Below, one piece after another: positions 11,682 through 22,426 of a stretch of 64,000 bases of DNA. Location: contig JAHLWY010000207.1 of NCBI GenBank assembly GCA_020002185.1, positions 62,001-126,000 of the forward strand, written 5' to 3'. Position numbers and translations under genes: made by a program. Every line of letters starts with the position of its first letter. The first letter of the stretch is position 1. The notes beneath the pieces were generated by a model. That model did not search any database and was not told the origin of the DNA. It worked only from the letters and a program-made list of their open reading frames with translations. The stretch is from Paraescarpia echinospica (taxonomy: Eukaryota; Annelida; Polychaeta; Sabellida; Siboglinidae).

Positions 11682-12393
11682 GTCTGTTGTGCTTTTTTTG
11701 TGACTGAGAGATTTGGTGCCGGTTTTCTTGAGGCTATTGTCATTGTATAACATTTAGTGGGGTTGAATTTCATAAGCCACATGTGTTGCCATTTCTCAAG
11801 TTTGAGCAGATCGTTTTGGAGGACAGATGTGTCTTGGTCAGTTTTAATCGGTGAATATAACAGGCAGTCGTCTACAAAAAGGCGAACAGTTGAGGAAAGA
11901 TTGTCTGGCAGGTCATTTATGTAAAGTAGGAAAAGTAGGGGCCCCAGTACTGTGCCCTGTGGTACCCCAGAAATGACTTGAGTTGATGTTGACTTAGATC
12001 CATTTATAACAACCTGTTGAGTTCTTCCTGTAAGGAAGCTATTTATCCATGATGATATTGGGCCTGTGATGCCATAGTGTTTGAGTTTGTGGATTAGTCT
12101 TATGTGGAACTTTATCGAATGCTTTGGTGAAGTCAAGGATGGCCATGTCTACAGATTTCTTCTCATCAAGTGATTTGCTTATGTCATGGATTGTTTGAAT
12201 TAATTGTGTTTCAGTTGATCTTTTGGCACGGAAGCCATGTTGGTGGTCAGTTAGGATGTGGTGCTGTTCAAGGTGTTTCATAATGTGACTATATATGATG
12301 TGTTCAAGAAGTTTAGAAACCACAGGTGTTAAGGATATTGGTCTGTAGTTAGATGTTTCTGCTCTACTTCCTTTCTTAAAAATTGCTGTTACT
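11682..12393 (-). mobile_element. CR1-like retrotransposon, 5' half of a split copy
   Basis: It is nearly identical to the minus-strand copy at 30987-32392. It includes [16 protein letters not shown], motif A ([11 protein letters not shown]), motif B ([20 protein letters not shown]) and a catalytic box changed to FVDD. It has a small frameshift just after motif A and an internal deletion of about 90 bp near 11703. Its left edge (11682) corresponds to the point in the other copy where the plus-strand fragment at 14399-14975 begins. The two are therefore halves of one insertion separated by an inversion. Confidence 0.9.
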
Positions 12394-12703
12394 ACCTAGC
12401 TGGATACTGTGTATCAAAAATCCAGAAGCATGACAAAGTTTGTGACAATTGCATCTCAAGTGTTGTTAGTTCCACTGTTACATCTCTTGATGCTGCCAAA
12501 CTAACTCAGTTTAAAGAGTATAAGGATGGCAGCCTTACCCATCCAACAAAACAAGCATTTCAGGTCTTATTGGCATGTGAAATGGTATTTCATCAACAGC
12601 ATGAAAAACTTCTTATGTCACAAAGAAATGTAAAGGCATTCTTGGTGAATGTTTTTGAATTAGCAACTACGGAAGTCCAACTCCCACTTTGTCATACTAT
12701 CAA
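12394..12703 (+). pseudogene. THAP9/P-element-like transposase, displaced C-terminal part
   Basis: The open stretch reads YLAGYCVSKIQKHDKVCDNC, then a SLTHPTKQAFQVLLACEMVF helix. This is the typical end of P-element/THAP9-type transposases: an AGY motif, a CxxC pair, then an acidic-hydrophobic helix. It lies on the plus strand, while the rest of the same gene is on the minus strand and stops at 14976 at an ..NSLYYL motif. Inverting 11682-14398 would join NSLYYL to LAGYC. So it is a displaced piece of one gene. Confidence 0.75.
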
Positions 12704-12739
12704 ATGTAAGCTGATTGGGTGATATACTGTTGTTCGGCT

Positions 12740-13570
12740 GCATATATTTTCCAAGATGTTACGACTTGCAAGGAAGAATGCAAATTCAATGTATAAATCT
12801 GGTAGTGAACTTGGAAGTAAGAGTATGGCAATGAGACAGATGGTGAAACATACTAAATAGGAATGTGACACGTTGCATTTATTTGCACAGTAAAGTTCAT
12901 TTGTAGTGGTAGTTGTTGGCACCATGCTAAATGCCAACATTTCACCTTGTTAAATGTGTTAACTATGTAAGTCAGTTAGATGTGAAGTTATGCGAGGTTG
13001 AATTGACTGATAGGTCACGTGTAATGCAGTCAAGTTTCTGGAACCTTCAGGGTACTAAATTACCCATGGTACGCATTGTATTTTCCAAGACGTTATAACA
13101 ACAAGAAAGAAAGCAAATTCACTGCATAAATCTGGTAGTGAACTGGGCAGTAAGAGTATGGCAATGAGACAGATGGCGAAGCATTAAATAGAAATGTGAC
13201 ATGTTGCATCAGTTTGCACTGTAAGATTCATTTTGCCAACATGTTACTTCTCAAAAGTGTTACTTTGTAAGTCAATTACATATGAAGTTGTGAGTGGTTG
13301 AATTGACCGAGAGGTTTAACATTGCAATCAAGTCTGAAATATTCAGGGTCCTATATTACCTGTTGTATGCGTTGTATTCTCCAAGATGTTAAGAATTGCA
13401 AAAATGCCAATACACTGCATAAATCTGGTAATGAACGTGACAGTAAGATTCGTGTTGGCATTATGGAGTTCAGACACATTGCTAAATGCCAACAGTTCAC
13501 CTTGTTAAAAGTGTTACTTTGTAAGTCAGTTACATGTGAAGATGTGTATGTGCAGCTTTGAGAATAAAGG
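12740..13570 (+). repeat. tandem repeat of about 300-330 bp, three diverged units
   Basis: Units start near 12746, 13078 and 13376 with TATTYTCCAAGAYGTTA. Each contains GCATAAATCTGGTARTGAAC and, towards the end, GTGTTACTTTGTAAGTCA. Divergence between units is high. No coding role was seen. Confidence 0.75.
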
Positions 13571-14398
13571 TATTCGATTTTGTCAATATGTGTTAAATAT
13601 GTACATACTACAGTGCATTTTGGATATGTTGAACTTCCAGGGACCCGTGGCAATACTTCTAGTTATCAGAAACTCCACTAATCAAGATCTGTTTTATGGC
13701 CTTATATGACTGGGACTGAAGAGAAAGATCGACATAAGCAAAAGTCAACTAAAATGACAGTTCGAGTTATCTGAAGCGCACTGTATATATTTTAAACAGG
13801 GTCCCATAGAGACACAGTCATGCTGAGTGCTACTAGTGTATATTAATATGTTGCCTACTGGTCTGTCTAATAATAACCAATACCATAACAATGTCCTAGG
13901 TTCATATTCGTTTAACAGAGGAGCAAACTTTCTCAATCTTTATGCAATGTTCACAAAGACACATCATCCCATTAACAAGTTGTAAGACTTATACACCAAC
14001 TCTCCACCCCTTCAAAGTGATGCACAAAATATCTTTAAAATATTTAAACATATATTATATTGTTATATTAAGAAATATCTTTACTTCTAATTTTAATGTA
14101 TGACATGTAGACCCTTTTAATATTTGTGTATGTATATATATATATATAATACACTTTTATTTTCATGCATTGTGCGTATACAAATTATTAATTATACTCA
14201 TGACTGGGAAATTTGTACCAGGTCAAAAACTGTATCCCTGAAATCTCACCATTCCTGACCCTCTTACCTTTTTTGTGATCAGATTTTTTGTTAAAACGAC
14301 CTAAAATATTAGGATGCACGATTTATGCTCCCACCACACCAGTATATAAATAAATACTCATTAAACTGCTATAGTAGAGAATACGTATGAAAACACTG
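13571..14398. other. no recognisable gene
   Basis: Very AT-rich, with a short TA run near 14134-14147. The right edge is the inversion breakpoint described in the findings. Confidence 0.5.
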
Positions 14399-14975
14399 AG
14401 ACATTGGGAATTATTAGAAGAAATTTAAACAAATACCCAAATCAAGTCCATAGCCTACACAACCCTTGTCCGCCCTATACTTGAATATGCGTCAGCATCA
14501 TGGGATCCACATTGCCTAAGAAATATCAAACTCGCAGAAAGAACCCGGAGACAAGCCGCCAGATTTTGTAAGAACAACTATTCTAGAGAGCCAGGAACGG
14601 TAACACAACTCCTTAAAGATCTCCAGTGGGACACCCTCCAATCATGAAGAAAAACCCAGACTTAGCATATTATATAAAATGGAACATAACCTCAGATATC
14701 CCACTAGATCAATACATCAAACGCAACACCAGATGCTCACGTAAACATAATAAACAGTACAAATCAGGCACTCGACAAACATATTTGGAAACAGCTTTTT
14801 CCCAGTCACAATAAGAGTGGAATTCTCTACCTCCAAGCATTGTATCAAGTACATCACTGAATTCATTCCAGATTAGTCTAGTCCAACATGTGAAAAATTA
14901 ATCCATAAGAGCCACCATGCGCACTGGCGTGATGTGTCCATAGGACATTTTGCCAGTCAAAATACAGATACAGAT
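14399..14975 (+). mobile_element. CR1-like retrotransposon, 3' half of a split copy
   Basis: The reading contains [38 protein letters not shown] and SFFPVTI, with a few stops. It matches the C-terminal part of the RT at 30987-32392. It begins where the half at 11682-12393 ends. The untranslated 3' tail ends in an ACAG-rich repeat (ATACAGATACAGATA), followed by GTAC from the target. Its host is the minus-strand THAP9-like gene, in which it lies antisense. Confidence 0.88.
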
Positions 14976-15546
14976 AGTACAAGCTGTTCTCTTCTGCACT
15001 ACCAAGTTCTTTCACAGATTTCGCTTCAGAAAAGATCATTGGCTGTAACTGTAAGTCTGACTCTGCTAGCTTAGGTGAGACCTGCTGCTGATCAAGAAAG
15101 TCTGCCACAAACTCTCCTTCCTCATTCTCATAATTTTCAGTAGTAGATGTTTTCAGGAACTGGGTAACAGTCAATATTTTCAATGCGTATTTGAATTTGA
15201 CTGGAGAGGGAACAGGGTTTTTCAGGCGAACACAGCTGAACAGATTTTCTAGACAATTCTGGGTAAATCTAGCTGTTAACAGATAACTGTGGCCCTTGTC
15301 AAGTAACTCATTCTGAATGTCTATGATAGACTGTGTTGATAGAATAACACCTGTTTGAACAGGTTTCCACTTATTACCAATTTGTATTCCAGTAAAAACT
15401 TGGACAGATTTGAGAAATGATATAGCACTGGCATGCTCCGAGGGATTAATTTTGCTTAGAGCCATTGTAGGGTGTCGACTGCACATAAGGTCGAACCATT
15501 TATTGACCAGTTCGATGAACCAGGCAGTTACAAGGTCAGCTGACTT

Positions 15547-16797
15547 CAAATCAAATCAATTTATTTTGCAACAACAACAACATAGCAGTATACATACACA
15601 AAACAACCGTTTAAAAATAAAGTTGTGTTGCATGGTGGTCACATGGCATGTAATATGCCGTCTTCCTGTGACCCCATAAACATATATTTCGAATTATATA
15701 TACGTATACGATGATTATCACGAGTGTATGATATCTTTTGTATGACAATGGACTGGGGATGCGATGGAGAGAGAAACGAATTATTGTAGGAAATTACTGT
15801 TAGAAAAACAATTATAAGAAATTTGTGCGGATCCAAACATTAATGTATAAAGTAAACAAATATTTAATTGCACTCCGCACATCTGGGATTTAGGCAGTGC
15901 ACATGGCTAAGATAGTTGTCTAGATATTGATTGGATAATACAAATTTAATTTGTTGTCTGGATTTGACGTTTTGTAACTTATAATCGAGATTATTCGTTT
16001 TATAAAATGGTGTTTAGGTAATTTAGATGAAAAATGTGTTCTGGGCTTCTCTCTATATAAGAGGTTACGTTGTCTAGTAATTCTGGTGTTAGTGGCTAGA
16101 TTCTTTTTTGGTATATAGTGTTTGAAGGACTTAGGCAGTGTATTATGGTGATAATCATACATAAATAGTGAGACATGCAACCTGTGAATATCAGTGATTT
16201 TAAGTATTTTTTCAGATTTAAAGATAGGATCGGTGTGGCTTCTATATCTTTTTTTGTTAATTATTCGTATAGCGCGTTTTTGTAATATTTCTATCTTTCT
16301 TATGGTATTTCCATTGCCCCATGCTTGTACACCGTAAGTTAAGTGACTTTGAATCAAGGTATAATATAGAGTTTTTAAAGCACTGCGTGGCAAAAAATGT
16401 TTCATTCTATTAATTGCAAAAATTGCTCTAGATAATTTAGAACTGATTATGTTGATGTTTTTTCCATGTTAAATGTTTATCAATATGTATTCCTAAGAAC
16501 TTCACCGATTCTTCTTTGTCATCCTTTCCAACATGATTAATAATTTCACTGTTTATCTTAATACAGTTATTTACCTGGTATTTGCTATTCGGTGGACTAA
16601 ATATGCAAAAGTTTGTCTTTTTTATATTTAATGACAATTTATTGGCACAAAGCCAATCGTACAAATGTATTAATTCTTGGTTTACGCTGTCAATTAAAGT
16701 ATCAATATGAGGACCTGATTGGTCTACAGTTGTGTCATCTGCAAGTATGGATCCTTGGGGCACTCCACTTATTATGTGACTTTGTACCTGCATGGGT
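15547..16797 (-). mobile_element. non-LTR retrotransposon inserted in the THAP9-like gene
   Basis: The minus-strand reading has IISGVPQGSI joined directly to LADDTT. The usual segment between motif B and motif C is therefore deleted. It then has WLCANKLSLNIKKTNF, and after a frameshift LTYGVQAWGNGNTIRKIE and the rest of a CR1/Jockey-type C-terminus. The 3' tail at 15547-15567 is an AATCAA-type repeat. It separates ..LVES (16798) from KSADL.. (15546) of the transposase, so it is a younger, 5'-truncated insertion. Confidence 0.85.
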
Positions 16798-18276
16798 CGA
16801 TTCTACTAGAAAATGAATTCCTGCCGACACTGATTTACTAAATATATTAAGGGCATGCGACACTTTCATTTTATCAAAGTGGGAAGGGTTGAGAGCAGCA
16901 CTTGTTAGTTTTGGGGCAATCTTCAGCTGCTGATCTTCCTGACTTTGTGCTAAAGCCTTAACTGGAGCAATGCTCACCTCTGAGCTGCACAAGTTGTTGT
17001 TTTCAACAACATAGTCAGGAAGAGTGATAGTCTGACCACTGACAAGGGCTGCTTTCAAGTTTTTGATGACATGCGGGACATCAGCAATAAAGAACAACTC
17101 CCTGGATGGGTCACACGGATGTTGTACCTTAATAACTGTGCGACTATGTTTACCGCATATGACACCAACACTCTTCCACATGCTTCTGTTTGCAGAACCC
17201 ATGTCACTAGTCACAGCAACTACATGTAATCCTATAGCTGCTGCATGCTTGATTATATCTATGGCCATATCTTTAAGAGCAGTTCCATTGATAGAGTTCC
17301 CAGTATAATGATAGCCAACAATTTGTTTCCACCGAGTTGTTACACCACCTAGCATAAAAACGAGACCATGAGTAGCATTGCCGGTATGGCCTGGCAGGGT
17401 AATGTCACCTAGTAATTTACCACTACTTTGGTCAAATTTGACACTGGAGGTAATTGCCATTTCATCTAAGGTCAAACAACACTCGCATTCTTGCGATTTC
17501 CATTGTTGTACTTTCAACTGTAATAAACTAAACACCTCATCTAGAACACCGGGTTCAAACACAACACCCTGCATTTTTCTCCATAGCGTGTGCAATGACG
17601 GCAGGGGAAACTGTTGCTCTAACAACTGTTCATATCCAGTTGACCCACATGCAAAGCGCAACTGCAAGGCTTTCTTTACAGTATTAGCACTCCATTTGCT
17701 ACTGCGCATGTTTTTTCTACCTAGTGCACGTAGCTGGTCATCAGTAAATCATTTGCGTAAGGAAACCATGCACTTTGCGTGATTCTTAATCAGTTCTCTT
17801 TTCTCACGTTTTTGCAACAATGTCACCCTTATCTGCATGGCGCGCAGTTTCCTTTGTGCTTCTTTCAGCTCATGGCTTCTTTCAGATGGTGGCGATATGT
17901 CATCAGGGCATGTCTTGCTGCTAGTAGGTTTTGGACTGTCACTAGTAGTGCTACTTGTGTCACCTACAATATAATAAAATGTTATGTAATACCAGTAGTG
18001 ATTATTAATTATCTCTGAACGAGGTACTTATTGAAACATAATCTGAATAGACTTGATTCTACATCACATCAAAGAATTGTTAACAAATTAATATATCCCA
18101 CAACCATCATATGAATGAATCAGTAGTCTGTATTCCAAGCAATGTTTGAGAAATGGCTTTTGACTATGCACAGTAGGAACAAAATGCTGTAGTCTTTGTT
18201 GTTGTGCTATATTTCAGGGTCATATCTCTAAGAATAATGGAAATTATTTGGTAGCTGAAAAGAAATTGAGGTTTTG

Positions 18277-18312
18277 TGTATGTGTGTGTGCGTGCGTGTG
18301 TGCATGTGTGTG
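18277..18312. repeat. TG-rich microsatellite
   Basis: An interrupted (TG)n run lies in the intron between THAP-gene exons b and c. Confidence 0.8.
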
Positions 18313-19246
18313 TCTAACATGAATGGCAAACGTTTTAGTGATGCAAAAATACACATTGGATTACTACTTAAACTTATGATTTCATAACATATCATAATGG
18401 AGAATTTGATTTTTTTGCAATGCCATTTTGTCACTTTTTTGGTGACAAGCATGAGAAGGACTTATTGGCACAACTGACAATGTATCCTCAGCAACCACTT
18501 ACTTTCACTTTCGTCATCCACCTTTGACGGAGTTGTCTGAGGACCTGCACAATATGGATGATCTGACGAAGACAGACAGAGAGATTTGGTGACAGCAGCA
18601 GGATGATATCTGGGGAGTTTGCACCTCTTTGGTGCTGGTTGATGACTGAAGATTGTTGGCACTGCGTTTGGCTTCAGTTTGCATTTTCTATCAACATGAT
18701 GTGTTTCAAATTGGTCCTGTTCAAAATGAGCCTGAAATTAAATAAAAGATTATTTGTAATAATCATGCCAGGAAAGTACTTTGATGTATACACATTTATT
18801 GCATTTGGACTTTGCCAAAAAGATGTTTTCTAACCATGTAATATGATGTATAGCAATTACTTGCAGTGGTGGTCAATCATCATAAATATCTCATTCAAAA
18901 CAACTCATCTACTTTTAGTAAATCACTTAAATTGATCAACCGATTACATAATAGTTAATTAATCTGCAAGTGTATCTCCTATGCAATAATTTCTTCAAAA
19001 TTTTGCTAAAATTGCATATTTATACAACCATAGCAAAAATAGCCACAACCTGCAAAAGCAGACATAGCCCATTCAAGCCATAATTATAATAATACCATTA
19101 TGGGATCAGGGTATTTAAGCATTTTAACCATCTCTCTGTTTCATGTCTATCAACGCATACATACAGATTGACTGACTAGATTACAGTAAACGCTTAAATA
19201 AATGCTGAATAGTTAAAAGGAACTGGTAAACACTGACATTAACAAC

Positions 19247-19480
19247 ATGAGTGATATTATGAGTATGACTGGCATGCTTAGCCTTAGACAGGTAGTTAAA
19301 CAAGCTAAAAGTCGCAGCATTAAAAAAATAGATATTCCTGGATCTCGCGCTAGCCTCCTGTGTTTACCATTGGCATTGCCATTGAATCAAACAGCAAAGC
19401 CGAAAAAACAACGCTTTTTTTTACCAAACTCATCTATCCGGCATAATCAGGTTAGTAAAATACAGGGCACCGGCCTATAG
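19247..19480 (+). other. unassigned open frame in a THAP-gene intron
   Basis: A 77-codon plus-strand frame with an ATG start has a basic stretch (KQAKSRSIKK) and AKPKKQRFF. A possible donor CAG|GTTAGT sits at 19451. I recognise no family, and it may be chance. It is listed because it lies between a divergent gene pair. Confidence 0.15.
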
Positions 19481-20067
19481 CATAACTCCATAAGTCATAA
19501 CTGCTTAAATTAATAATACAACATGGACAATTTTAATCATAAGTGGCATAAATAAAAAACAACGTTGCGTACGTACCAAAATTATTATCGTATACTATAT
19601 ATATAACGCAACTAGTTTAATCTAATGGCGCTAGTGTGTTTTCGTGGTAACGCAGTTTTGTCGTTATAAAATTGTAGGTACTTCACTCAATTTCAAAGTA
19701 GTTTCAAAGTACAAATTGTTTCACAAATTTCATTAAATGTACGGTAGAGATCTAGAATATGAATATCGCATGGAAACGTTTGCCACCGCTTTTTCTTTAA
19801 ACGAGCTGTTCCTATTGCGTACGGCAAAATTGCGAACCACTACTATTGCATGATTAACCCTGAATATCGCCACCTACCTCGCAGTTTTGAGCCCCACTGG
19901 CTTTGGTCTTCAACCTTCCCGTTTCAATTTCGCTTCCCATATCTTCCTCCTACTTTTATCGAAAGGAAACCCGAATAACCGTATACCAGTTTCGCTACGA
20001 TTAGAGCATGCCCAAGCAGAACAACACGGCACTGCGTCCTGTTCTCCCTGAGGACGCGTTGGACCGA

Positions 20068-20136
20068 AAATGGCGTCCACAGTCATCGACCAATCAGAAA
20101 TCGGAACCTCAATGGCCAAACTATATATCAATGGCT
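20068..20136. promoter_or_regulatory. candidate divergent promoter of URB2 and the THAP9-like gene
   Basis: This stretch has AAAATGGCG (YY1-type core, about 20068) and a CCAAT box in GACCAATCAG (about 20088). It sits between the first THAP exon (minus strand, ends at 20032) and the left target duplication of the MULE. Before the MULE inserted, it would have lain directly upstream of the URB2 ATG. Assignment as a shared promoter is inference. Confidence 0.4.
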
Positions 20137-20145
20137 CTGACGGAG
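20137..20145 (+). repeat. left target-site duplication CTGACGGAG
   Basis: The 9-mer is repeated exactly at 27167-27175. Between the two copies lies an inverted-repeat-bounded element. A 9-bp duplication is typical for Mutator-like transposons. Confidence 0.8.
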
Positions 20146-20370
20146 GGTTTGACTAAAAGGCGCACGACCACGAACGACCACGCACGACCATGTAATATAA
20201 TGTGTTGGTAGATAGTTTGGCAGTTGATGGTATATATAGGGTTTGTGTGTGCATTACTATAAACTTTCAGGCTGTATTTTACCCAGGAATTACACAATTC
20301 ATGCATTTTAGCCGATCTTCCGGACGAACATTTAGTCTTGGCACCGTAGCGCCACCTGGCGAATGGCGTT
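20146..20370 (+). repeat. MULE left terminal inverted repeat
   Basis: It is homologous to the reverse complement of about 26940-27166. Shared landmarks in order are GACTAAAAG, a long GACCACGAACGACCAC block, GTGTTGGTA, TGTGTGTGCA and an AAAYTTTCAG..TGTA..TT.AC stretch. An ACCATGTAATATA insert and other indels distinguish the two arms. Confidence 0.8.
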
Positions 20371-20929
20371 ATAACTATAAGGATAATAAGAACATCGCAA
20401 AAGTGCTAAATAACGGTAGTAACATGCGAAAAATAAATGTTCTGTTAATTTAACAATACCAGTAAACCATAGATTAAACATTTATTTTTGGCATGTTACT
20501 TTACCATTCCTGTACACTTTTCGCGAGAAGGTATTTCTGCATTGAGGCTTTGATTCAGGATACGTATCGTACGACGTATGTCAACCACTGATCCGTCAGC
20601 ATCAATGAATGGAGGCTGATTCATGTGTGCAGTATATATCTTTGTTTGACATGTAATATACAACATAAATATACATGTTACACTATTTACAAAATTGCAA
20701 TACCGCAGTATATATATATATGTATATATATCTGATATAATTTTTTAAATAAGCTTTAAGTTTAGTTGCCTAAATGCACTTTTCAAGTTATAAACACAGT
20801 AATACATATACAGATTATATAATTACAGAAACAATTCCTAAATGATACTTTGGCATTCATAAAAAATTGTTTTGTTTCAAAGAGAAACGTAAATCAATAT
20901 TATATCGCTTACTACCCACGAATCGGCAT

Positions 20930-21490
20930 GTGTTCCAGCTCTGACTGAACAGTTACTGCATAAAACCACTTTGACGTGCATGCCTTCCTCCAAAAAATGA
21001 CAGATAATCTGTTCCATTCATTTACAGTCCTTTGTGAGAATGAGAACTTTCTTATATCTAATCTAAACTACACTTTAATGTAACTTCATGTCCTCTAGTC
21101 CTTCTATCTTTCTTAACTGAGAAAAAAATATATAATAAACTGTTGCAAGCGGTACGCTAATTTGTTCTACAATTTCCAATAGTAGTTTGATAAAATGTAT
21201 CTGGTTGTGATCACTACTCCCCAGTGGCTCACATATCTTGACATTGTCAACTAATTCATTCTGTGAGGACAAAACTATGTCTAACACATTGTCACCCCTG
21301 GTTGGTTGTAGCACATGTTGAGAAAGGAAAGTATCTTGAACTAAAAACTTGTGGTCCACACTCCCCATACTCTGTAGAGAATTCCATTGTATATGCCTGT
21401 GGTTAAAATCCCCCATAATAATACAGTCCCGTTTGCTTACTTCCCTTATAGCATTTTGTATTAACATAAGGTCTTACCTAAAAAAATTGT
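20930..21490 (-). mobile_element. non-LTR endonuclease fragment nested in the MULE
   Basis: On the minus strand, CIIMGDFNHRHIQWNSL and the later GSSDHNQIHF are the signatures of an apurinic-type endonuclease domain from a CR1-like ORF2. Directly after, a weaker reading (RKFSFSQRTVNEWNRLS) resembles the C-terminal end of the same protein. The RT core is therefore deleted. Confidence 0.75.
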
Positions 21491-21616
21491 TCCCTATTAG
21501 TTAAAGAAAGAAAAGGTCCACGTACATGTGATCTGACAGCTTTATCAGCTTAGGTATACCAAGTATTGTTCATATTAAAGAAACCTACATTGTTATTAAA
21601 TTTGGATTAAAATAAT

Positions 21617-22426
21617 TTGCTTTTAAAAAAAAGATGTCACGTTGGCTTTGACAGACTTTGTAGTGCCTCTTCTTCCGGTTATCTGGAGGCTTCCGTGGAG
21701 AGTGAGCGACTGCTACTGAAAACGTACAACATCAAGCTGCCTGACTACCCCACCTTGGGCACACCACCTGGAAGACGAGATGCTGCTGCTACTGGAGTCC
21801 TGCAAATGTTGCATCCTATATTAGGTTCTGATCATGTCCCCCTATCCGTCATTGGTGATGGTAACTGCCTGTTTCGTGCATTGTCACGTGGTTTGTATGG
21901 GCATGAGAACCATCACCAACATATTCGCCTCCTCACAGCCATGGAAATAATGAGTCACAGAGATTTCTATGATATGCAACACCCTACCTACAACGACTTG
22001 ATTCGTGACGATCGTCTCTTCCACGATAGCTACAGTCAACTTCTGGAGTCAGTTACTACACCTGGCTCATTCTCCGAAATGATTATAATCTATGCCGCCA
22101 GTGCTGCCCTCTGCGTAGGAGTTCAGTCATATTGCCCGCCATCCATCAACGACTACTTCAGTGCTGACCCACTGACCAGAAGAGTCTACGGCCGTGGGGT
22201 CCGCACTTCTGCACCGCCTGTCATGACCATCATGTGGACAACTATGCATGTGCCACATCGAGTGTGTGACTTCAGGCCGAACCACTTTGTGGTTCTTCAT
22301 CACACCCAAGACCACATTACTGTGGACCTGGTAGGAGAGGATGATCACTCAGCCGCTGAGGAGGATTCTCCCAGTCTTACCCGACCTCACACCAGATGCC
22401 TCACCACGGTACACACCACCACCTAG
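21617..22426 (+). CDS. MULE-encoded protein, N-terminal part with OTU-like cysteine protease domain
   Basis: The frame is open from 21617, but no ATG marks that start. The first in-frame methionine is at MLHPILG, about 64 codons in, so an upstream exon or a decayed start is likely. At frame residues 81-84 lies DGNCLFRALS, the catalytic Cys box of OTU deubiquitinases. A matching C-terminal NHFVVLHH at about residue 223 would supply the catalytic His. DYPTLGTPPGRRDAAATGVL before the box resembles vertnin/OTU proteins of transposon-rich invertebrate loci. The frame ends soon after DHSAAEED because of a 2-nt loss near 22372. The next frame carries the repeat AAEEDPCPVLPDLTPDASP intact. Ancestrally this was one protein with the following transposase. 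Confidence 0.75.
   Translation: MLLKKRCHVGFDRLCSASSSGYLEASVESERLLLKTYNIKLPDYPTLGTPPGRRDAAATGVLQMLHPILGSDHVPLSVIGDGNCLFRALSRGLYGHENHHQHIRLLTAMEIMSHRDFYDMQHPTYNDLIRDDRLFHDSYSQLLESVTTPGSFSEMIIIYAASAALCVGVQSYCPPSINDYFSADPLTRRVYGRGVRTSAPPVMTIMWTTMHVPHRVCDFRPNHFVVLHHTQDHITVDLVGEDDHSAAEEDSPSLTRPHTRCLTTVHTTT

Larger units (their letters stand above)
14976..20032 (-). pseudogene. THAP9/P-element-like transposase, interrupted
   Basis: Read on the minus strand, exon a (20032-19915) gives the first half of a THAP zinc finger: CCSAWACSNRS then FGFPFDKSRRKIWEAKLKR. Exon b (18731-18503) gives the second half: AHFEQDQF...KLKPNAVPTIF, where AVPTIF is the THAP signature. Exon c (from 17963) starts with a coiled coil and runs into the P-element transposase body (LPSLHTLWRKMQ, CLTLDEMAI, FIADVPHVIKNLK). 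It resumes after a retrotransposon insertion as TAWFIELVNKWFDLMCSRHP and ENLFSCVRLKNP. Defects: GTG in place of the expected start ATG at 20030, TGA at 17749-17751, the insertion at 15547-16797, a CR1 insertion at 14975 and an inversion of the C-terminus. The exon between a and b (the W.P...C part of THAP) was not found. It could be a P-like transposon or a once-domesticated THAP9 gene. Confidence 0.8.

Noticed and set aside
12692..12940. A minus-strand protein of 82 codons
   Set aside because: It overlaps the displaced transposase end and the 320-bp tandem repeat, with no motif.
16735..16830. RT-transposase fusion protein
   Set aside because: The joined frame (..LVES then THAGTK..) is only read-through from the transposase into the antisense-independent 5' edge of the inserted retrotransposon, in the wrong frame for the RT.
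20068..20370. CTCF-like motif around GTAGCGCCACCTGGCG
   Set aside because: Only part of the consensus is met, and the motif lies in a transposon end. Not enough to call.
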